A stretch of 10,613 nt of DNA from Fimbriimonadaceae bacterium (GCA_022842565.1 JALHPH010000027.1:1-10613), one strand, 5' to 3'. Positions 1 through 6,401 are shown, counted from the stretch's first letter. Program-made: numbers and translations. The notes: generated by a model from the letters alone, not told the origin.

Positions 1-76
1 GCTGCAGCAGCGCGTACTCAAAGATTTCCCAACGTTTGTGTCGGCGGCCCTCGTTCGAACTCTTAAACCCACTCAT
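1..76 (-). CDS. Partial 5' end of an unidentified gene running off the left edge
   Basis: On the minus strand an ATG at 76 opens a frame of 25 codons that stays open to the window edge. The predicted N-terminus begins MSGFKSSNEG and continues with a basic stretch (RRHKRW) followed by an amphipathic-looking segment (EIFEYALLQ). An AGGA SD-like sequence lies at 86-89, leaving 9 nt before the ATG. The gene is co-directional with the next minus-strand gene (232-1614) and begins after that gene's terminator, so it should have its own promoter in 77-180. No family can be recognised from 25 residues, and there is no signal peptide or membrane segment in what is visible. A short plus-strand frame ending with TAG at 89-91 also covers this stretch and cannot be fully excluded; the SD and the context favour the minus-strand reading. 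Confidence 0.5.
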   Translation of the reverse strand, partial: MSGFKSSNEGRRHKRWEIFEYALLQ

Positions 77-137
77 TCGGATATGTCCTAGACGATCTGG
101 GGCCACGCCCCATTCCCTTACCCCAGTTATCGGAGAG

Positions 138-143
138 TTTATA
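138..143 (-). promoter_or_regulatory. Weak candidate -10 box (TATAAA) for the left-edge gene
   Basis: Read on the minus strand this is TATAAA, five of six matches to the sigma-70 -10 consensus, about 60 nt before the ATG at 76. The best -35 candidate (TTCAAC, 163-168) matches poorly and sits 19 bp away. Between the box and the ATG, a GGGGC/GCCCC inverted repeat with a 3-nt loop (100-112) could fold in the 5' leader. Otherwise I see nothing in 77-176. Confidence 0.25.
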
Positions 144-176
144 GACCACCAGAGGGTAATAGGTTGAAAACCTCGC

Positions 177-214
177 AAAAAAGAGAGGCGCCCCGGTTTG
201 GGGGCACCTCTTTT
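177..214 (-). terminator. Rho-independent terminator of the secreted-protein gene
   Basis: GAGG-C-GCCCC (185-194) pairs with GGGG-C-A-CCTC (201-210) around a 6-nt loop with one C/A mismatch, and flanking A/T pairs extend the stem. Read on the minus strand, the stem is followed by six T residues (complement of 177-182), the classic intrinsic terminator layout, 17 nt after the TAA at 232-234. On the plus strand only four T follow, so any reverse activity would be weaker. Confidence 0.85.
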
Positions 215-231
215 GCGGAGACTTCGGGAAC

Positions 232-1614
232 TTAGTTGTTCCCTTTTGTGATGAGGACGTGGCCGGTCTTAGTGTCGACTTCGACGTCCACCTTCAGAGC
301 TTCTTTGACGAAGCTGAGCGGAATGATAGTCCGGTTGCGGAGAAGGAACGGGCTGGTTTCGAGGGTCAGCGAACGAGCGCCGACGCTGACTTGGCGGTTG
401 CCGATGCTCAGCGCGATGTCTTCTGCCAAACCGACAGTGGTGAGCGACTTGGTGTCGTTGAACCACTTCACTCGGGCACCGGCGTGCTCGAAGAGGTGTC
501 GGAAGGGGGTCATGGCGACTCCCTTTTGCACGAACGGTTGCACGTCCGGGAAAGCGACAAGGCTGTTATTCAGCGTGACGCTGAGCCCCGTCATGTTGGG
601 GAGCCGAGTTCCTTGGGCCAGGGCGACTTTGGTCACTGCCGCTTGAGCGGGCTGCGACTTGGGAGCGACGGTGGCCGAGATGGCTGGCTTGGTGCCGCTG
701 ACAGCGGGCAGCATCTTGGTGGTGACCGGCTTGACTTCGGGTCTGGTTTGAACCGGCTTGGTGGTAGCGACGCGACGACCGGTTGGGGTCATCGACCGCA
801 CGGTGGTGGCCACGGGAGCAACCTTGGGCGCGGTCACTCGCACGCCGCTCTGTCGAGCCAGCGTGCCTACAACCATAGTGGGAAGGGCATTGGATGGCGC
901 TAGGGCCGGTGTGGCGGTGGCGACCGTGTTCTGCACGGGCTGAACCACTGGCGGCACGGTCATGCGCTCGGTGCGACCACCGGGATTGTTCACGAAAACG
1001 CGGACCTTTCGAGAGCGCACGGTCACGTTGTCATCGCCCACGACCCAGACTTGCAGTTCTTGCCAGCCGTTTCGGAGCGTTTCGGTGTCCCAGATGTACG
1101 TATAAGGCTCGTAGTTTCGGATGGCCTTCCACTCGCCGTTGATCATGAAGCTGACGTATGGCTTGGAGAACCGCTTGAGAAGGTTGATCTTGATCTCGAC
1201 GAGACCTTGCACGGTCGAGCCTTGCTTCGGGAAGGAGATTTCGACGGGCGATTCAATCGGCTCGGAGATGTTGATCGACGATTCGCTGGAACCCAAGAGG
1301 GTTCCTGTTTCATCGTAAAGCCGAACTTCGACGGGGTTCTCGCCCTCGTCGAGCTGGCTCATGTCCACGTGGAATTCCAGATCGAGTGCAGTGGTGACCT
1401 TTGAGATGGCGCGGGTGCTGACGCTGCGGCCGGCTACCAGGAGCTCGACCACTCGGGCACGGGGGTCATCGATGGTGACGGTCACCACGGGACTATTCGA
1501 AATGCGCTCGACGGAAATTCCTGGGTCGCGCTTCATCGACATGGCAAACGACGGGGTTGCTGGAATCAGCAGCAGGCCCAGCATCGCCATGCAAGATATG
1601 TGCTTAAACTTCAT
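232..1614 (-). CDS. Secreted Ig-like / copper-amine-oxidase-N-domain protein
   Basis: A 460-residue exported protein. I start it at the ATG at 1614 rather than an upstream start at 1644, because GAGGAG lies just before it and the product then begins with a textbook signal peptide (MKFK, hydrophobic core MAMLGLLLI, cleavage near PSFA, about residue 24). Residues about 30-118 look like a degenerate beta-sandwich. Residues about 120-210 resemble a bacterial Ig-like domain (Big_7 type), with the W/Y-rich pattern YTYIWDT and NGWQELQVWV. Residues about 211-340 form a low-complexity Thr/Pro/Val/Ala linker rich in basic residues. Residues about 343-456 match the copper amine oxidase N-terminal-like domain, with two half repeats (MTPFRHLFEHAGARVKW and the later RTIIPLSFVKEAL). 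That domain is usually a non-enzymatic wall or stalk module, so a structural or binding role outside the membrane is inferred. No catalytic motif is visible. The gene is monocistronic by its own promoter and terminator. Confidence 0.85.
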   Translation of the reverse strand: MKFKHISCMAMLGLLLIPATPSFAMSMKRDPGISVERISNSPVVTVTIDDPRARVVELLVAGRSVSTRAISKVTTALDLEFHVDMSQLDEGENPVEVRLYDETGTLLGSSESSINISEPIESPVEISFPKQGSTVQGLVEIKINLLKRFSKPYVSFMINGEWKAIRNYEPYTYIWDTETLRNGWQELQVWVVGDDNVTVRSRKVRVFVNNPGGRTERMTVPPVVQPVQNTVATATPALAPSNALPTMVVGTLARQSGVRVTAPKVAPVATTVRSMTPTGRRVATTKPVQTRPEVKPVTTKMLPAVSGTKPAISATVAPKSQPAQAAVTKVALAQGTRLPNMTGLSVTLNNSLVAFPDVQPFVQKGVAMTPFRHLFEHAGARVKWFNDTKSLTTVGLAEDIALSIGNRQVSVGARSLTLETSPFLLRNRTIIPLSFVKEALKVDVEVDTKTGHVLITKGNN

Positions 1615-1617
1615 TGT

Positions 1618-1623
1618 CTCCTC
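1618..1623 (-). promoter_or_regulatory. Strong ribosome binding site deciding the start at 1614
   Basis: The minus strand reads GAGGAG here, with ACA between it and the ATG at 1612-1614 (GAGG core to ATG, 5 nt). This selects the internal ATG, which also gives a clean signal peptide, over the alternative start 30 nt upstream. Confidence 0.75.
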
Positions 1624-1638
1624 AAAACTCCACAACAG

Positions 1639-1653
1639 ACCCACTGAGTGGGT
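1639..1653. repeat. 15-bp perfect palindrome, possible operator
   Basis: ACCCACT-G-AGTGGGT is a perfect inverted repeat with 7-bp arms and a single central base. It lies between the predicted -10 box (1661-1666) and the SD of the secreted-protein gene, so it would sit at or just inside the start of the transcript. That position fits a repressor operator. A 1-nt spacer makes an RNA hairpin less likely, since a loop would require breaking pairs. Confidence 0.4.
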
Positions 1654-1660
1654 TGATACC

Positions 1661-1689
1661 AGGATAGCACACCATCGGCCTTGTTTCCA
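1661..1689 (-). promoter_or_regulatory. Candidate sigma-70 promoter of the secreted-protein gene
   Basis: On the minus strand TGGAAA (1684-1689, 4/6 matches to the -35 consensus) is followed after exactly 17 bp by TATCCT (1661-1666, 4/6). The -10 box has an upstream TG (TGC-TATCCT) typical of extended -10 promoters. The inferred start of transcription is near 1654, giving a leader of about 40 nt that carries the palindrome and the SD. Confidence 0.45.
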
Positions 1690-1716
1690 GTCCCTTCACA
1701 GGGTAAACCGCGCAGT

Positions 1717-2826
1717 GTGATCCCAGCCGAGAGTCTTTTTTATTTTCTGGACGCACCGGGGGGCTCATTCAGTTGTAAGAAAAACGCGCAGACGCCCTGG
1801 GGCGAGCGGTTTTTGCTGACCAGCCAGACATGGCGCGGCACTCCGTGGGAGCACCCCCTTTGGTGGACCCAGCCTGAACACGTGCTCTGCCGACGCACGG
1901 CGCTGCTCTACCTGACGGGGGACGAAGTCCCCGATGCGGACGGGCCAGACGTGGTTCGGCTGGCCAATGCCGTTGGCTTACCCACTGCGACGCTTTTTCA
2001 GTTGCCGGTTCAGCCGCTTTGGGAGATGCGAGAGGATGACCTCATTGCGCACACGCTTGAGCGGTGTATCGAATCGGGCGATGCCAGCTGGCCGCTCCTC
2101 TTCCCTATGGTCCGCGCTGCCACGGCGGCCATGGACGCGGTTCAGCAGTTTGCGCCGCATATTGAGCGGTTCATCGTGACCGGTGCTAGCAAGCGTGGCT
2201 GGACGGCGTGGCTGGTGGGTTGCCTTGGCGATTCTCGGGTCGCAGGCTTGGCGCCGCAGGTGTATGACAACTTGAACCTGCCGGCCCAGATGGAAGCGCA
2301 GCGGCTCTCTTTTCAGGGTGGGATGAGCCCAAAGCTGGAGGACTACTCGCGGAGGGAGCTGCAGCAGTTACTGCAGACGCCTGAAGGGCTGGCGCTGGGC
2401 CGGGCCATCGACCCCTTTACCCACCGGCACCGGGTGACCGCGCCGGTCTGGATGATTCATGGCGCAAATGACGCGTTTTGGCCAGTTGATGCCGCCCGCC
2501 ATTATCTCCCCTTTTTGCAGGGCAAGTGCGCGCTCACGGCGATCCCGAACGTGGGGCACGACCTGGGTGATCGTCGCCAGTCTCACGCCGCGGTGGGAGC
2601 CCTAGCCAGGCACGTAGTGCTGGGTGTGCCTCTGCCGCCTTGGCGAGAACTTGAGGGCGGGACCCATTGGCACGCGGAGTCTGAGTCGCGCGATTTCAGC
2701 CAAAGCGTGTGGACTTCGTTGCCGGGGAGCGGGCCCTACCGAGCCAATCTGACGACCCTCAGCCACAGCATCGATGGGCACGACTTTGTCGTGTCATCGA
2801 TCCCGGAGGTCGAGGAACCGGACTAG
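1717..2826 (+). CDS. PhoPQ-activated pathogenicity-related (PqaA) family alpha/beta hydrolase
   Basis: About 369 residues. It matches the PhoPQ-activated pathogenicity-related protein family by the [15 protein letters not shown] block near the N-terminus, the [19 protein letters not shown]...[11 protein letters not shown] block, and GASKRGW, the nucleophile elbow (serine at about residue 158). The probable acid is the Asp in HGANDAFWP (about residue 252) and the probable base is the His in NVGHDLGD (about 281), so the catalytic triad looks intact. No signal peptide is visible, unlike some secreted relatives, so a cytoplasmic location is inferred. The start is uncertain: there is no good SD. 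GTG at 1717 is preferred, TTG at 1681 would add 12 residues, and the conserved region (SLFYFLDAP) begins just after the GTG. The substrate is unknown; the family name reflects its regulation in Salmonella, not a known reaction. It ends convergently, overlapping queF by 4 bp. Confidence 0.85.
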   Translation: MIPAESLFYFLDAPGGSFSCKKNAQTPWGERFLLTSQTWRGTPWEHPLWWTQPEHVLCRRTALLYLTGDEVPDADGPDVVRLANAVGLPTATLFQLPVQPLWEMREDDLIAHTLERCIESGDASWPLLFPMVRAATAAMDAVQQFAPHIERFIVTGASKRGWTAWLVGCLGDSRVAGLAPQVYDNLNLPAQMEAQRLSFQGGMSPKLEDYSRRELQQLLQTPEGLALGRAIDPFTHRHRVTAPVWMIHGANDAFWPVDAARHYLPFLQGKCALTAIPNVGHDLGDRRQSHAAVGALARHVVLGVPLPPWRELEGGTHWHAESESRDFSQSVWTSLPGSGPYRANLTTLSHSIDGHDFVVSSIPEVEEPD

Positions 2827-3173
2827 GGTCTGGGGCCGGTTTCAGCGACGATGACACTGCTGATGCCGCCGCGTACCGCGAATCGGCCCGTCACGCGCAT
2901 CCAGCGCGGAGCGCACGCACTACTGAGTTCATCGAGCAGCCGGTTGGTCACCGCTTCGTAGAAAATTCCTTGGTCTCGGAAGCTGTGATAGTAGTACTTC
3001 AATGACTTCAGCTCAATGCAGGTCTCATTCGGGATGTAGTCCAGCTCGATGACGGCGAAATCAGGAAGACCCGTCTTGGGGCATACGCTGGTGAATTCGG
3101 GGCAGGTATGCGAAATCACATAGTCGCGGTGAGGGGCGGGGTTGGGGAATATCTCAAGCAACGAGGTAGACAT
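2823..3173 (-). CDS. queF: NADPH-dependent 7-cyano-7-deazaguanine (preQ0) reductase QueF, short (type I) form
   Basis: A 116-residue T-fold enzyme that reduces the nitrile of preQ0 to the amine preQ1, using two NADPH, in synthesis of the tRNA nucleoside queuosine; cytoplasmic. The sequence shows [14 protein letters not shown], carrying the nucleophilic Cys that forms the thioimide with preQ0 and the catalytic Asp. It also shows [20 protein letters not shown], the QueF-specific motif with the substrate-binding His and Glu. The length fits the unimodular Bacillus-type enzyme rather than the two-domain E. coli type. The frame is open to 3284, but the ATG at 3173 ([12 protein letters not shown]) gives the family-typical N-terminus and avoids overlapping fabD. 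No SD precedes it; a TACCTT box ends 8 nt upstream. No other queuosine genes are nearby. The stop overlaps that of the convergent hydrolase gene. Confidence 0.93.
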   Translation of the reverse strand: MSTSLLEIFPNPAPHRDYVISHTCPEFTSVCPKTGLPDFAVIELDYIPNETCIELKSLKYYYHSFRDQGIFYEAVTNRLLDELSSACAPRWMRVTGRFAVRGGISSVIVAETGPRP

Positions 3174-3181
3174 CTGCGCTA

Positions 3182-3187
3182 AAGGTA
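3182..3187 (-). promoter_or_regulatory. Candidate -10 box of queF, leaderless geometry
   Basis: The minus strand reads TACCTT (pattern TANNNT), ending 8 nt before the queF ATG at 3173. There is no SD in the gap. A -10 box this close would place transcription start at or within about 2 nt of the ATG. No clear -35 box is present. Confidence 0.35.
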
Positions 3188-3201
3188 CCCGCAGGCCGTG
3201 G

Positions 3202-3207
3202 TACGAT
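3202..3207 (+). promoter_or_regulatory. Candidate -10 box of fabD, leaderless geometry
   Basis: TACGAT (4/6 matches to TATAAT) ends 7 nt before the GTG at 3215 and there is no SD between them. It lies 14 bp from the oppositely oriented queF box, so polymerases on the two promoters would overlap. No recognisable -35 box. Confidence 0.35.
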
Positions 3208-3214
3208 CCTGCCC

Positions 3215-4126
3215 GTGATTGCAGTGGTTTTTCCCGGGCAGGGGTCTCAAAAGCCCGGAATGGGAGTTCTTCTCGCCGAGGCATCGGGCGAGGCGAAATC
3301 GGTCTTTGATGACGTTTCTGCGGCCGTGGACCGCGACATCTTGGCTCTTTGCCGCGACAGCGACGAAGACACCCTCCGACTAACCCAGAACGCGCAGATC
3401 GCGCTTTTTACGTGCGGACTTGCGGCTTGGGCCGCGCTGCAGGAGGCTTGGGGCGGCGAGGCACAGTTTTTTGCCGGCCACAGCGTCGGCGAGTATGCCG
3501 CGGTCGTGGCAAGTGGCGCGCTCAGCATTGAGGAGGGCGCGAGGCTGATTCAGCGGCGCGGCGAGCTGATGGCGCAAGCCCAGAGCGGCGCGATGGCAGC
3601 AATTCTGGGCATGGACGCACCCGAACTCGATGCGGTCTTAACCGGGGTGAACGGCACCGTGGTGCTGGCGAATGACAACTGCCCCGGGCAGCTTGTGATC
3701 AGCGGCACGCCCGAAGCCGTGGCCGAAGCCGGTCAAGCGGCGCTTGCTGCCGGAGCCAAGCGCGCGCTCCCGCTCAATGTGAGCGGTGCGTTCCACAGTC
3801 CCTTAATGGCGGATGCGGGTGCGGCCATGCGCGAGAGCCTCGGTGCGGTGAATTGGGTAGAGCAACACACCCCCGTGGCGGCCAACGTGACCGGTCAACT
3901 AGTCCGTGAAAGCCACCAATGGGCCGATCTTTTGGGCCGCCAGCTGGAGAGCAGCGTTCGGTGGACCGATTCCATTCGCACCATGATCGGTGCGGGCGCC
4001 AGAACTTTCATCGAGTGCGGAGCGGGTGAGGTGCTCACCGGTATGCTGAAGCGCATCGACCGAGAACCCAAGGGGTACGCCGTCCAAGATCCTGAGAGCC
4101 TGAACAGTCTCCTGACCCAACTTTAA
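3215..4126 (+). CDS. fabD: Malonyl-CoA:ACP transacylase FabD
   Basis: A 303-residue cytoplasmic enzyme that transfers malonyl from CoA to acyl carrier protein, supplying the extender unit for fatty acid elongation. All the hallmark residues can be placed: the PGQGSQ oxyanion loop (Gln9), GHSVGEY with nucleophile Ser90, Arg115 in QRRGELM (binds the malonyl carboxylate), His194 in FHSPLM (catalytic base) and Gln243 in RQLESSVRW. Length and motif spacing agree with E. coli FabD. The GTG at 3215 is the only start that leaves the family-typical N-terminus ([12 protein letters not shown]). It has no SD but a TACGAT box 7 nt upstream. fabG follows after 6 bp, an obvious operon. No fabH, acpP or fabF lies in the window, so this cluster is reduced or split compared with the common fabHDG-acpP-fabF arrangement. 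Confidence 0.96.
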   Translation: MIAVVFPGQGSQKPGMGVLLAEASGEAKSVFDDVSAAVDRDILALCRDSDEDTLRLTQNAQIALFTCGLAAWAALQEAWGGEAQFFAGHSVGEYAAVVASGALSIEEGARLIQRRGELMAQAQSGAMAAILGMDAPELDAVLTGVNGTVVLANDNCPGQLVISGTPEAVAEAGQAALAAGAKRALPLNVSGAFHSPLMADAGAAMRESLGAVNWVEQHTPVAANVTGQLVRESHQWADLLGRQLESSVRWTDSIRTMIGAGARTFIECGAGEVLTGMLKRIDREPKGYAVQDPESLNSLLTQL

Positions 4127-4132
4127 CCATCC

Positions 4133-4864
4133 ATGAGCCGATTTCAAGATCAAGTCGTCATCGTCACAGGTGCCAGCCGCGGCATCGGGCGCGCTATTGC
4201 CGAGGCCTTTGGCCGAGAGGGTGCGCGAGTGGCCTGTATCGCGACCCGACGCGAGAATGCGCTCGCAACGGCCGAGAGGATCGCGGGGGCCATCGCCTAC
4301 GGTTGCGATGTGAGCAACGAGAGTTCGGTGCAGGAGACCTTTGCGCAAATCGAATCGGACCTGGGCGTACCCCAAGTGCTGGTGAACAACGCGGGTATCA
4401 CTCGCGACACGCTGCTCATGCGCATGAGCCTGGAGGATTGGGACCAGGTTCAGGCAGTGAACTTGCGTGGCGCATTCTTGTGCTCGCGCGCCGTGACTAA
4501 ATCGATGATGAAAGCCCGGTATGGGCGGATGGTGAACATCAGCAGCATCGTGGGTCAGAGCGGAGCGGCTGGACAGGCCAACTATGCGGCCAGCAAAGCC
4601 GGAGTGATCGGCCTGACGATGGCCCTTGCCAAAGAGCTGGGCTCACGCAACATCACGGTTAACGCCGTTGCCCCAGGATTCATCGAGACCGACATGACGA
4701 GCGAGCTGTCAGAGGAGATGCGAGCGAGCGTGATTGCCAAGGCACCCATCGGCCGCTTGGGCAGCGGAGAGGACATTGCGCATGGCGTCACCTTCCTCGC
4801 CAGCCGTGAAGCCGGTTACATCACGGGCCAAACCCTGACGATCGACGGCGGCTTGATTCTGTAG
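4133..4864 (+). CDS. fabG: 3-oxoacyl-ACP reductase FabG
   Basis: A 243-residue short-chain dehydrogenase that reduces 3-oxoacyl-ACP to 3-hydroxyacyl-ACP with NADPH in each elongation cycle. The sequence shows the Rossmann glycine motif TGASRGIG (residues 12-19), CDV near residue 58, NNAG at 85-88, Asn110, Ser138, and the YAASK motif with Tyr151 and Lys155. The catalytic residue numbers coincide with those of E. coli FabG. The C-terminus (TGQTLTIDGGLIL) is typical. It starts 6 bp after the fabD stop with no SD before its ATG, so initiation probably depends on ribosomes finishing fabD. SDR assignments can be ambiguous, but the fabD neighbour makes the fatty-acid role firm. A separate promoter for the ferredoxin gene begins just after its stop. 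Confidence 0.95.
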   Translation: MSRFQDQVVIVTGASRGIGRAIAEAFGREGARVACIATRRENALATAERIAGAIAYGCDVSNESSVQETFAQIESDLGVPQVLVNNAGITRDTLLMRMSLEDWDQVQAVNLRGAFLCSRAVTKSMMKARYGRMVNISSIVGQSGAAGQANYAASKAGVIGLTMALAKELGSRNITVNAVAPGFIETDMTSELSEEMRASVIAKAPIGRLGSGEDIAHGVTFLASREAGYITGQTLTIDGGLIL

Positions 4865-4897
4865 TTTCTGCCATCACAGAGGCCGGAGCCCAAGACG

Positions 4898-4903
4898 TAT
4901 AAT
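4898..4903 (+). promoter_or_regulatory. Consensus -10 box before the ferredoxin gene
   Basis: A perfect TATAAT ends 9 nt before the ATG at 4913. A 4/6 -35 candidate (ATCACA, 4873-4878) lies 19 bp upstream. The GGAG at 4904-4907, spaced 5 nt from the ATG, looks like an SD but overlaps the segment between -10 box and expected transcription start (about 4910). Either the transcript is nearly leaderless and the GGAG is not transcribed, or the gene is translated from a fabG readthrough message using GGAG. Confidence 0.5.
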
Positions 4904-4912
4904 GGAGCAGAA

Positions 4913-5161
4913 ATGCCCTACGTTGTTACCGAGCCCTGTATTGGCGTCAAGGACAAGTCTTGTATGACGGTCTGCCCGGTCGATTGCATTTATGAAGGCG
5001 ACGACATGGTGTTCATCAACCCCGACGAGTGCATTGACTGCGGTCTATGCGAGCCGGAGTGCCCTGTCACCGCGATCTTTGTGGACACGGACGTGCCCGC
5101 AAACTGGAAGAACTTTATCGAGCAGAACAAGACCGAAAGCGAGCGTCTGCGAGACGCTTAA
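4913..5161 (+). CDS. fdxA: Seven-iron ferredoxin ([3Fe-4S][4Fe-4S])
   Basis: An 82-residue cytoplasmic electron carrier. The cysteine pattern C9-x7-C17-x3-C21-P and C40-x2-C43-x2-C46-x3-C50-P is that of seven-iron ferredoxins such as Azotobacter FdI and Thermus ferredoxin. By analogy, Cys9, Cys17 and Cys50 bind the [3Fe-4S] cluster; Cys21, Cys40, Cys43 and Cys46 bind the [4Fe-4S] cluster; and Cys25 corresponds to the free cysteine of FdI. The N-terminus ([17 protein letters not shown]) is highly typical, and the acidic C-terminal tail is short, so this is the compact form rather than the roughly 106-residue Azotobacter type. It follows fabG by 48 bp but has its own TATAAT, so a link to fatty acid synthesis is not established. 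Redox partners are unknown. Its stop overlaps that of the convergent PilZ gene by 4 bp. Confidence 0.95.
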   Translation: MPYVVTEPCIGVKDKSCMTVCPVDCIYEGDDMVFINPDECIDCGLCEPECPVTAIFVDTDVPANWKNFIEQNKTESERLRDA

Positions 5162-5751
5162 GCGGCCAGAGTTCTTTCGAATAGGGCGAGCCACCGAGCC
5201 AGATCTGTTCGGCTTCGTAGGTGCAGTTCGATGCCGACACGGTTGAATCCCGAATCATCGCCGTAGCTTCGGCAATAACGGGCTGTTCCGACGATGCCCA
5301 GAGCACTGGCGTGATCGTACACGGTGAGCCGAAGAGTGTTGCCTGGCCGAATCTCGGCAGTCGTGCAGATTCCCATGCCCTCGCGGGAGATATCGAGCAC
5401 TTGGACCGAGGCCGTGGCTTGATACCAATCCAGCGTAGCTCGTAGGCCATCCACTTCAACCCGAGCCGATTCGTATGCGGGCTGACGGACCAGATTCCCA
5501 GTGATATTCCCGAAGACTCGGTCGGCGGCAATAGACCGAATTTCGAACGAAAAGACCATGCGCGACATGGGCCCGTCGACGTTCAGGGTGAGAACTTCAT
5601 CAGGCTGAGGCAAATCGCCGCTGGTGATCTGCAGTTCCATCTCAACAAACTTCAAGGACTTCACCCGGACGTGCGTCAGCGTGGGAGAAGACGCGACTTG
5701 CATGCGCCCGCGACAACCCGTGAGCCGCTTGAGAAGTGAGATATCGTCCAT
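5158..5751 (-). CDS. PilZ-domain protein with a degraded arginine motif
   Basis: A protein of 197 residues if started at the ATG at 5751; an in-frame ATG at 5784 would add 11 residues that look unlike the rest. An N-terminal beta-rich region (about 1-85, YcgR-N-like in style but not firmly assignable) is followed by a PilZ-like barrel (about 90-180). The barrel carries the D-x-S-x-x-G motif DISREGMG (Asp120, Ser122, Gly125) and ends with FNRVGIEL, a typical last PilZ strand. PilZ domains bind cyclic di-GMP through an upstream RxxxR; here the equivalent stretch reads YESAR (about 93-97), with the first Arg replaced by Tyr. Ligand binding is therefore doubtful, and a c-di-GMP-independent role is possible. 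No membrane segment or signal peptide is seen. It is divergent from the gbsR-type gene and convergent with fdxA. Confidence 0.75.
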   Translation of the reverse strand: MDDISLLKRLTGCRGRMQVASSPTLTHVRVKSLKFVEMELQITSGDLPQPDEVLTLNVDGPMSRMVFSFEIRSIAADRVFGNITGNLVRQPAYESARVEVDGLRATLDWYQATASVQVLDISREGMGICTTAEIRPGNTLRLTVYDHASALGIVGTARYCRSYGDDSGFNRVGIELHLRSRTDLARWLALFERTLAA

Positions 5752-5811
5752 GCTGCAAAAAATTGTCGGCTCGAAAGGTCCCATCGTTCAGCCTGAAAAT
5801 CACCAGGTCGG

Positions 5812-5817
5812 TATCCT
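5812..5817 (+). promoter_or_regulatory. Candidate -10 box of the GbsR-type regulator, leaderless geometry
   Basis: TATCCT (4/6 to consensus) ends 8 nt before the ATG at 5826, and the intervening CTAATCATTC region has no SD. Transcription would start at or next to the ATG. The same box read on the minus strand contains TAGGAT, which could serve the divergent PilZ gene. Confidence 0.4.
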
Positions 5818-5825
5818 AATCATTC

Positions 5826-6365
5826 ATGGGCGAACAGCTTTCGGCAACGGCTCGCGTGCGGCAAATCCAGGATCAATTCATCATGGAGTGGGGACGCATG
5901 AGCTCCAGTTGGGGCATCAACCGGACGATGGCCCAGATTCACGCCCTGCTCTTCATAGCTGGGCAGCCGCTTTCGGTAGACGAAATCATCGACCGGCTCC
6001 AGATCTCGCGTGGCAATGCGAGCATGAACCTGCGCGATCTCATCGACTGGGGCATCGTCAAGCGGCAGCGGCGCCAGGGCGACCGCAAAGACCTCTACGC
6101 AAGCGACACCGATCCCTGGATGATGTTTGCTCGCGTGGTGCGCGAACGCAAGCGCCGCGAGCTCGACCCGACTCAGAAAGTCATCGAGGAGTGTCTGGCC
6201 CAATTCCCCGATGGCGCCGCCGACGAAGAGGCCCAGGTGTTGCACTCACGTCTGGCCGAACTCAAGAGCGTTTTCGAGATGGTGGACGCGGTCTACAACG
6301 AGATCTTTCGCACGGACGAGACCTTTGCCCAAACGCTTAAACTTTTCGGAAGAAAAGATAGCTAG
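5826..6365 (+). CDS. GbsR/MarR-family transcriptional regulator
   Basis: A 179-residue DNA-binding protein. The N-terminal half shows the GbsR-type winged helix: EWGRMSSSWGINRTMAQIHALLF, then PLSVDEIIDRLQISRGNASMNLRDLIDWGIV as helix-turn-helix and recognition helix (about residues 50-80), then KRQRRQGDRKDLY as the wing. DPWMMFARVVRERKRREL follows and leads into a helical C-terminal part that should dimerise. The SRGNxSMNLR and WG motifs distinguish GbsR-like proteins from classical MarR. Characterised members repress glycine-betaine or choline genes in Bacillus, but no osmolyte genes are present here, so the effector and targets are unknown. The start ATG lacks an SD. It diverges from the PilZ gene and precedes lon by 47 bp in the same direction, so autoregulation and control of lon or pilZ are the obvious hypotheses. 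Confidence 0.88.
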   Translation: MGEQLSATARVRQIQDQFIMEWGRMSSSWGINRTMAQIHALLFIAGQPLSVDEIIDRLQISRGNASMNLRDLIDWGIVKRQRRQGDRKDLYASDTDPWMMFARVVRERKRRELDPTQKVIEECLAQFPDGAADEEAQVLHSRLAELKSVFEMVDAVYNEIFRTDETFAQTLKLFGRKDS

Positions 6366-6401
6366 TAGCGTTGGGGTGATGATTTGGCGGCAAAGGCTGG
6401 T

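Noticed and set aside
2..91. Plus-strand open frame ending with TAG at 89-91, possibly the tail of an upstream gene
   Set aside because: The same stretch on the minus strand has an ATG with an AGGA site and a plausible start, and no plus-strand terminator follows. Only sequence left of the window would settle it.
161..173. AGGTT-GAA-AACCT small hairpin
   Set aside because: Only 5 bp with a 3-nt loop, no T-run of its own, and it lies just beyond the strong terminator. Probably chance.
259..903. 214-codon plus-strand open frame opposite the secreted-protein gene
   Set aside because: Antisense shadow: the minus-strand frame has a signal peptide, SD, promoter, terminator and recognisable domains, while this one is low-complexity with no recognisable motif.
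5792..5807. CCTG-N8-CAGG inverted repeat between the PilZ and GbsR genes as a GbsR operator
   Set aside because: Arms are only 4 bp and the inner bases are not symmetric apart from the centre. The position is suggestive but the repeat is too weak to call.
5624..6340. 238-codon plus-strand open frame spanning the PilZ/GbsR junction
   Set aside because: It runs antisense to the PilZ gene and out of frame through the regulator, both of which have recognisable domains. Its composition (Arg/Gly/Pro-rich) is typical of a shadow frame.
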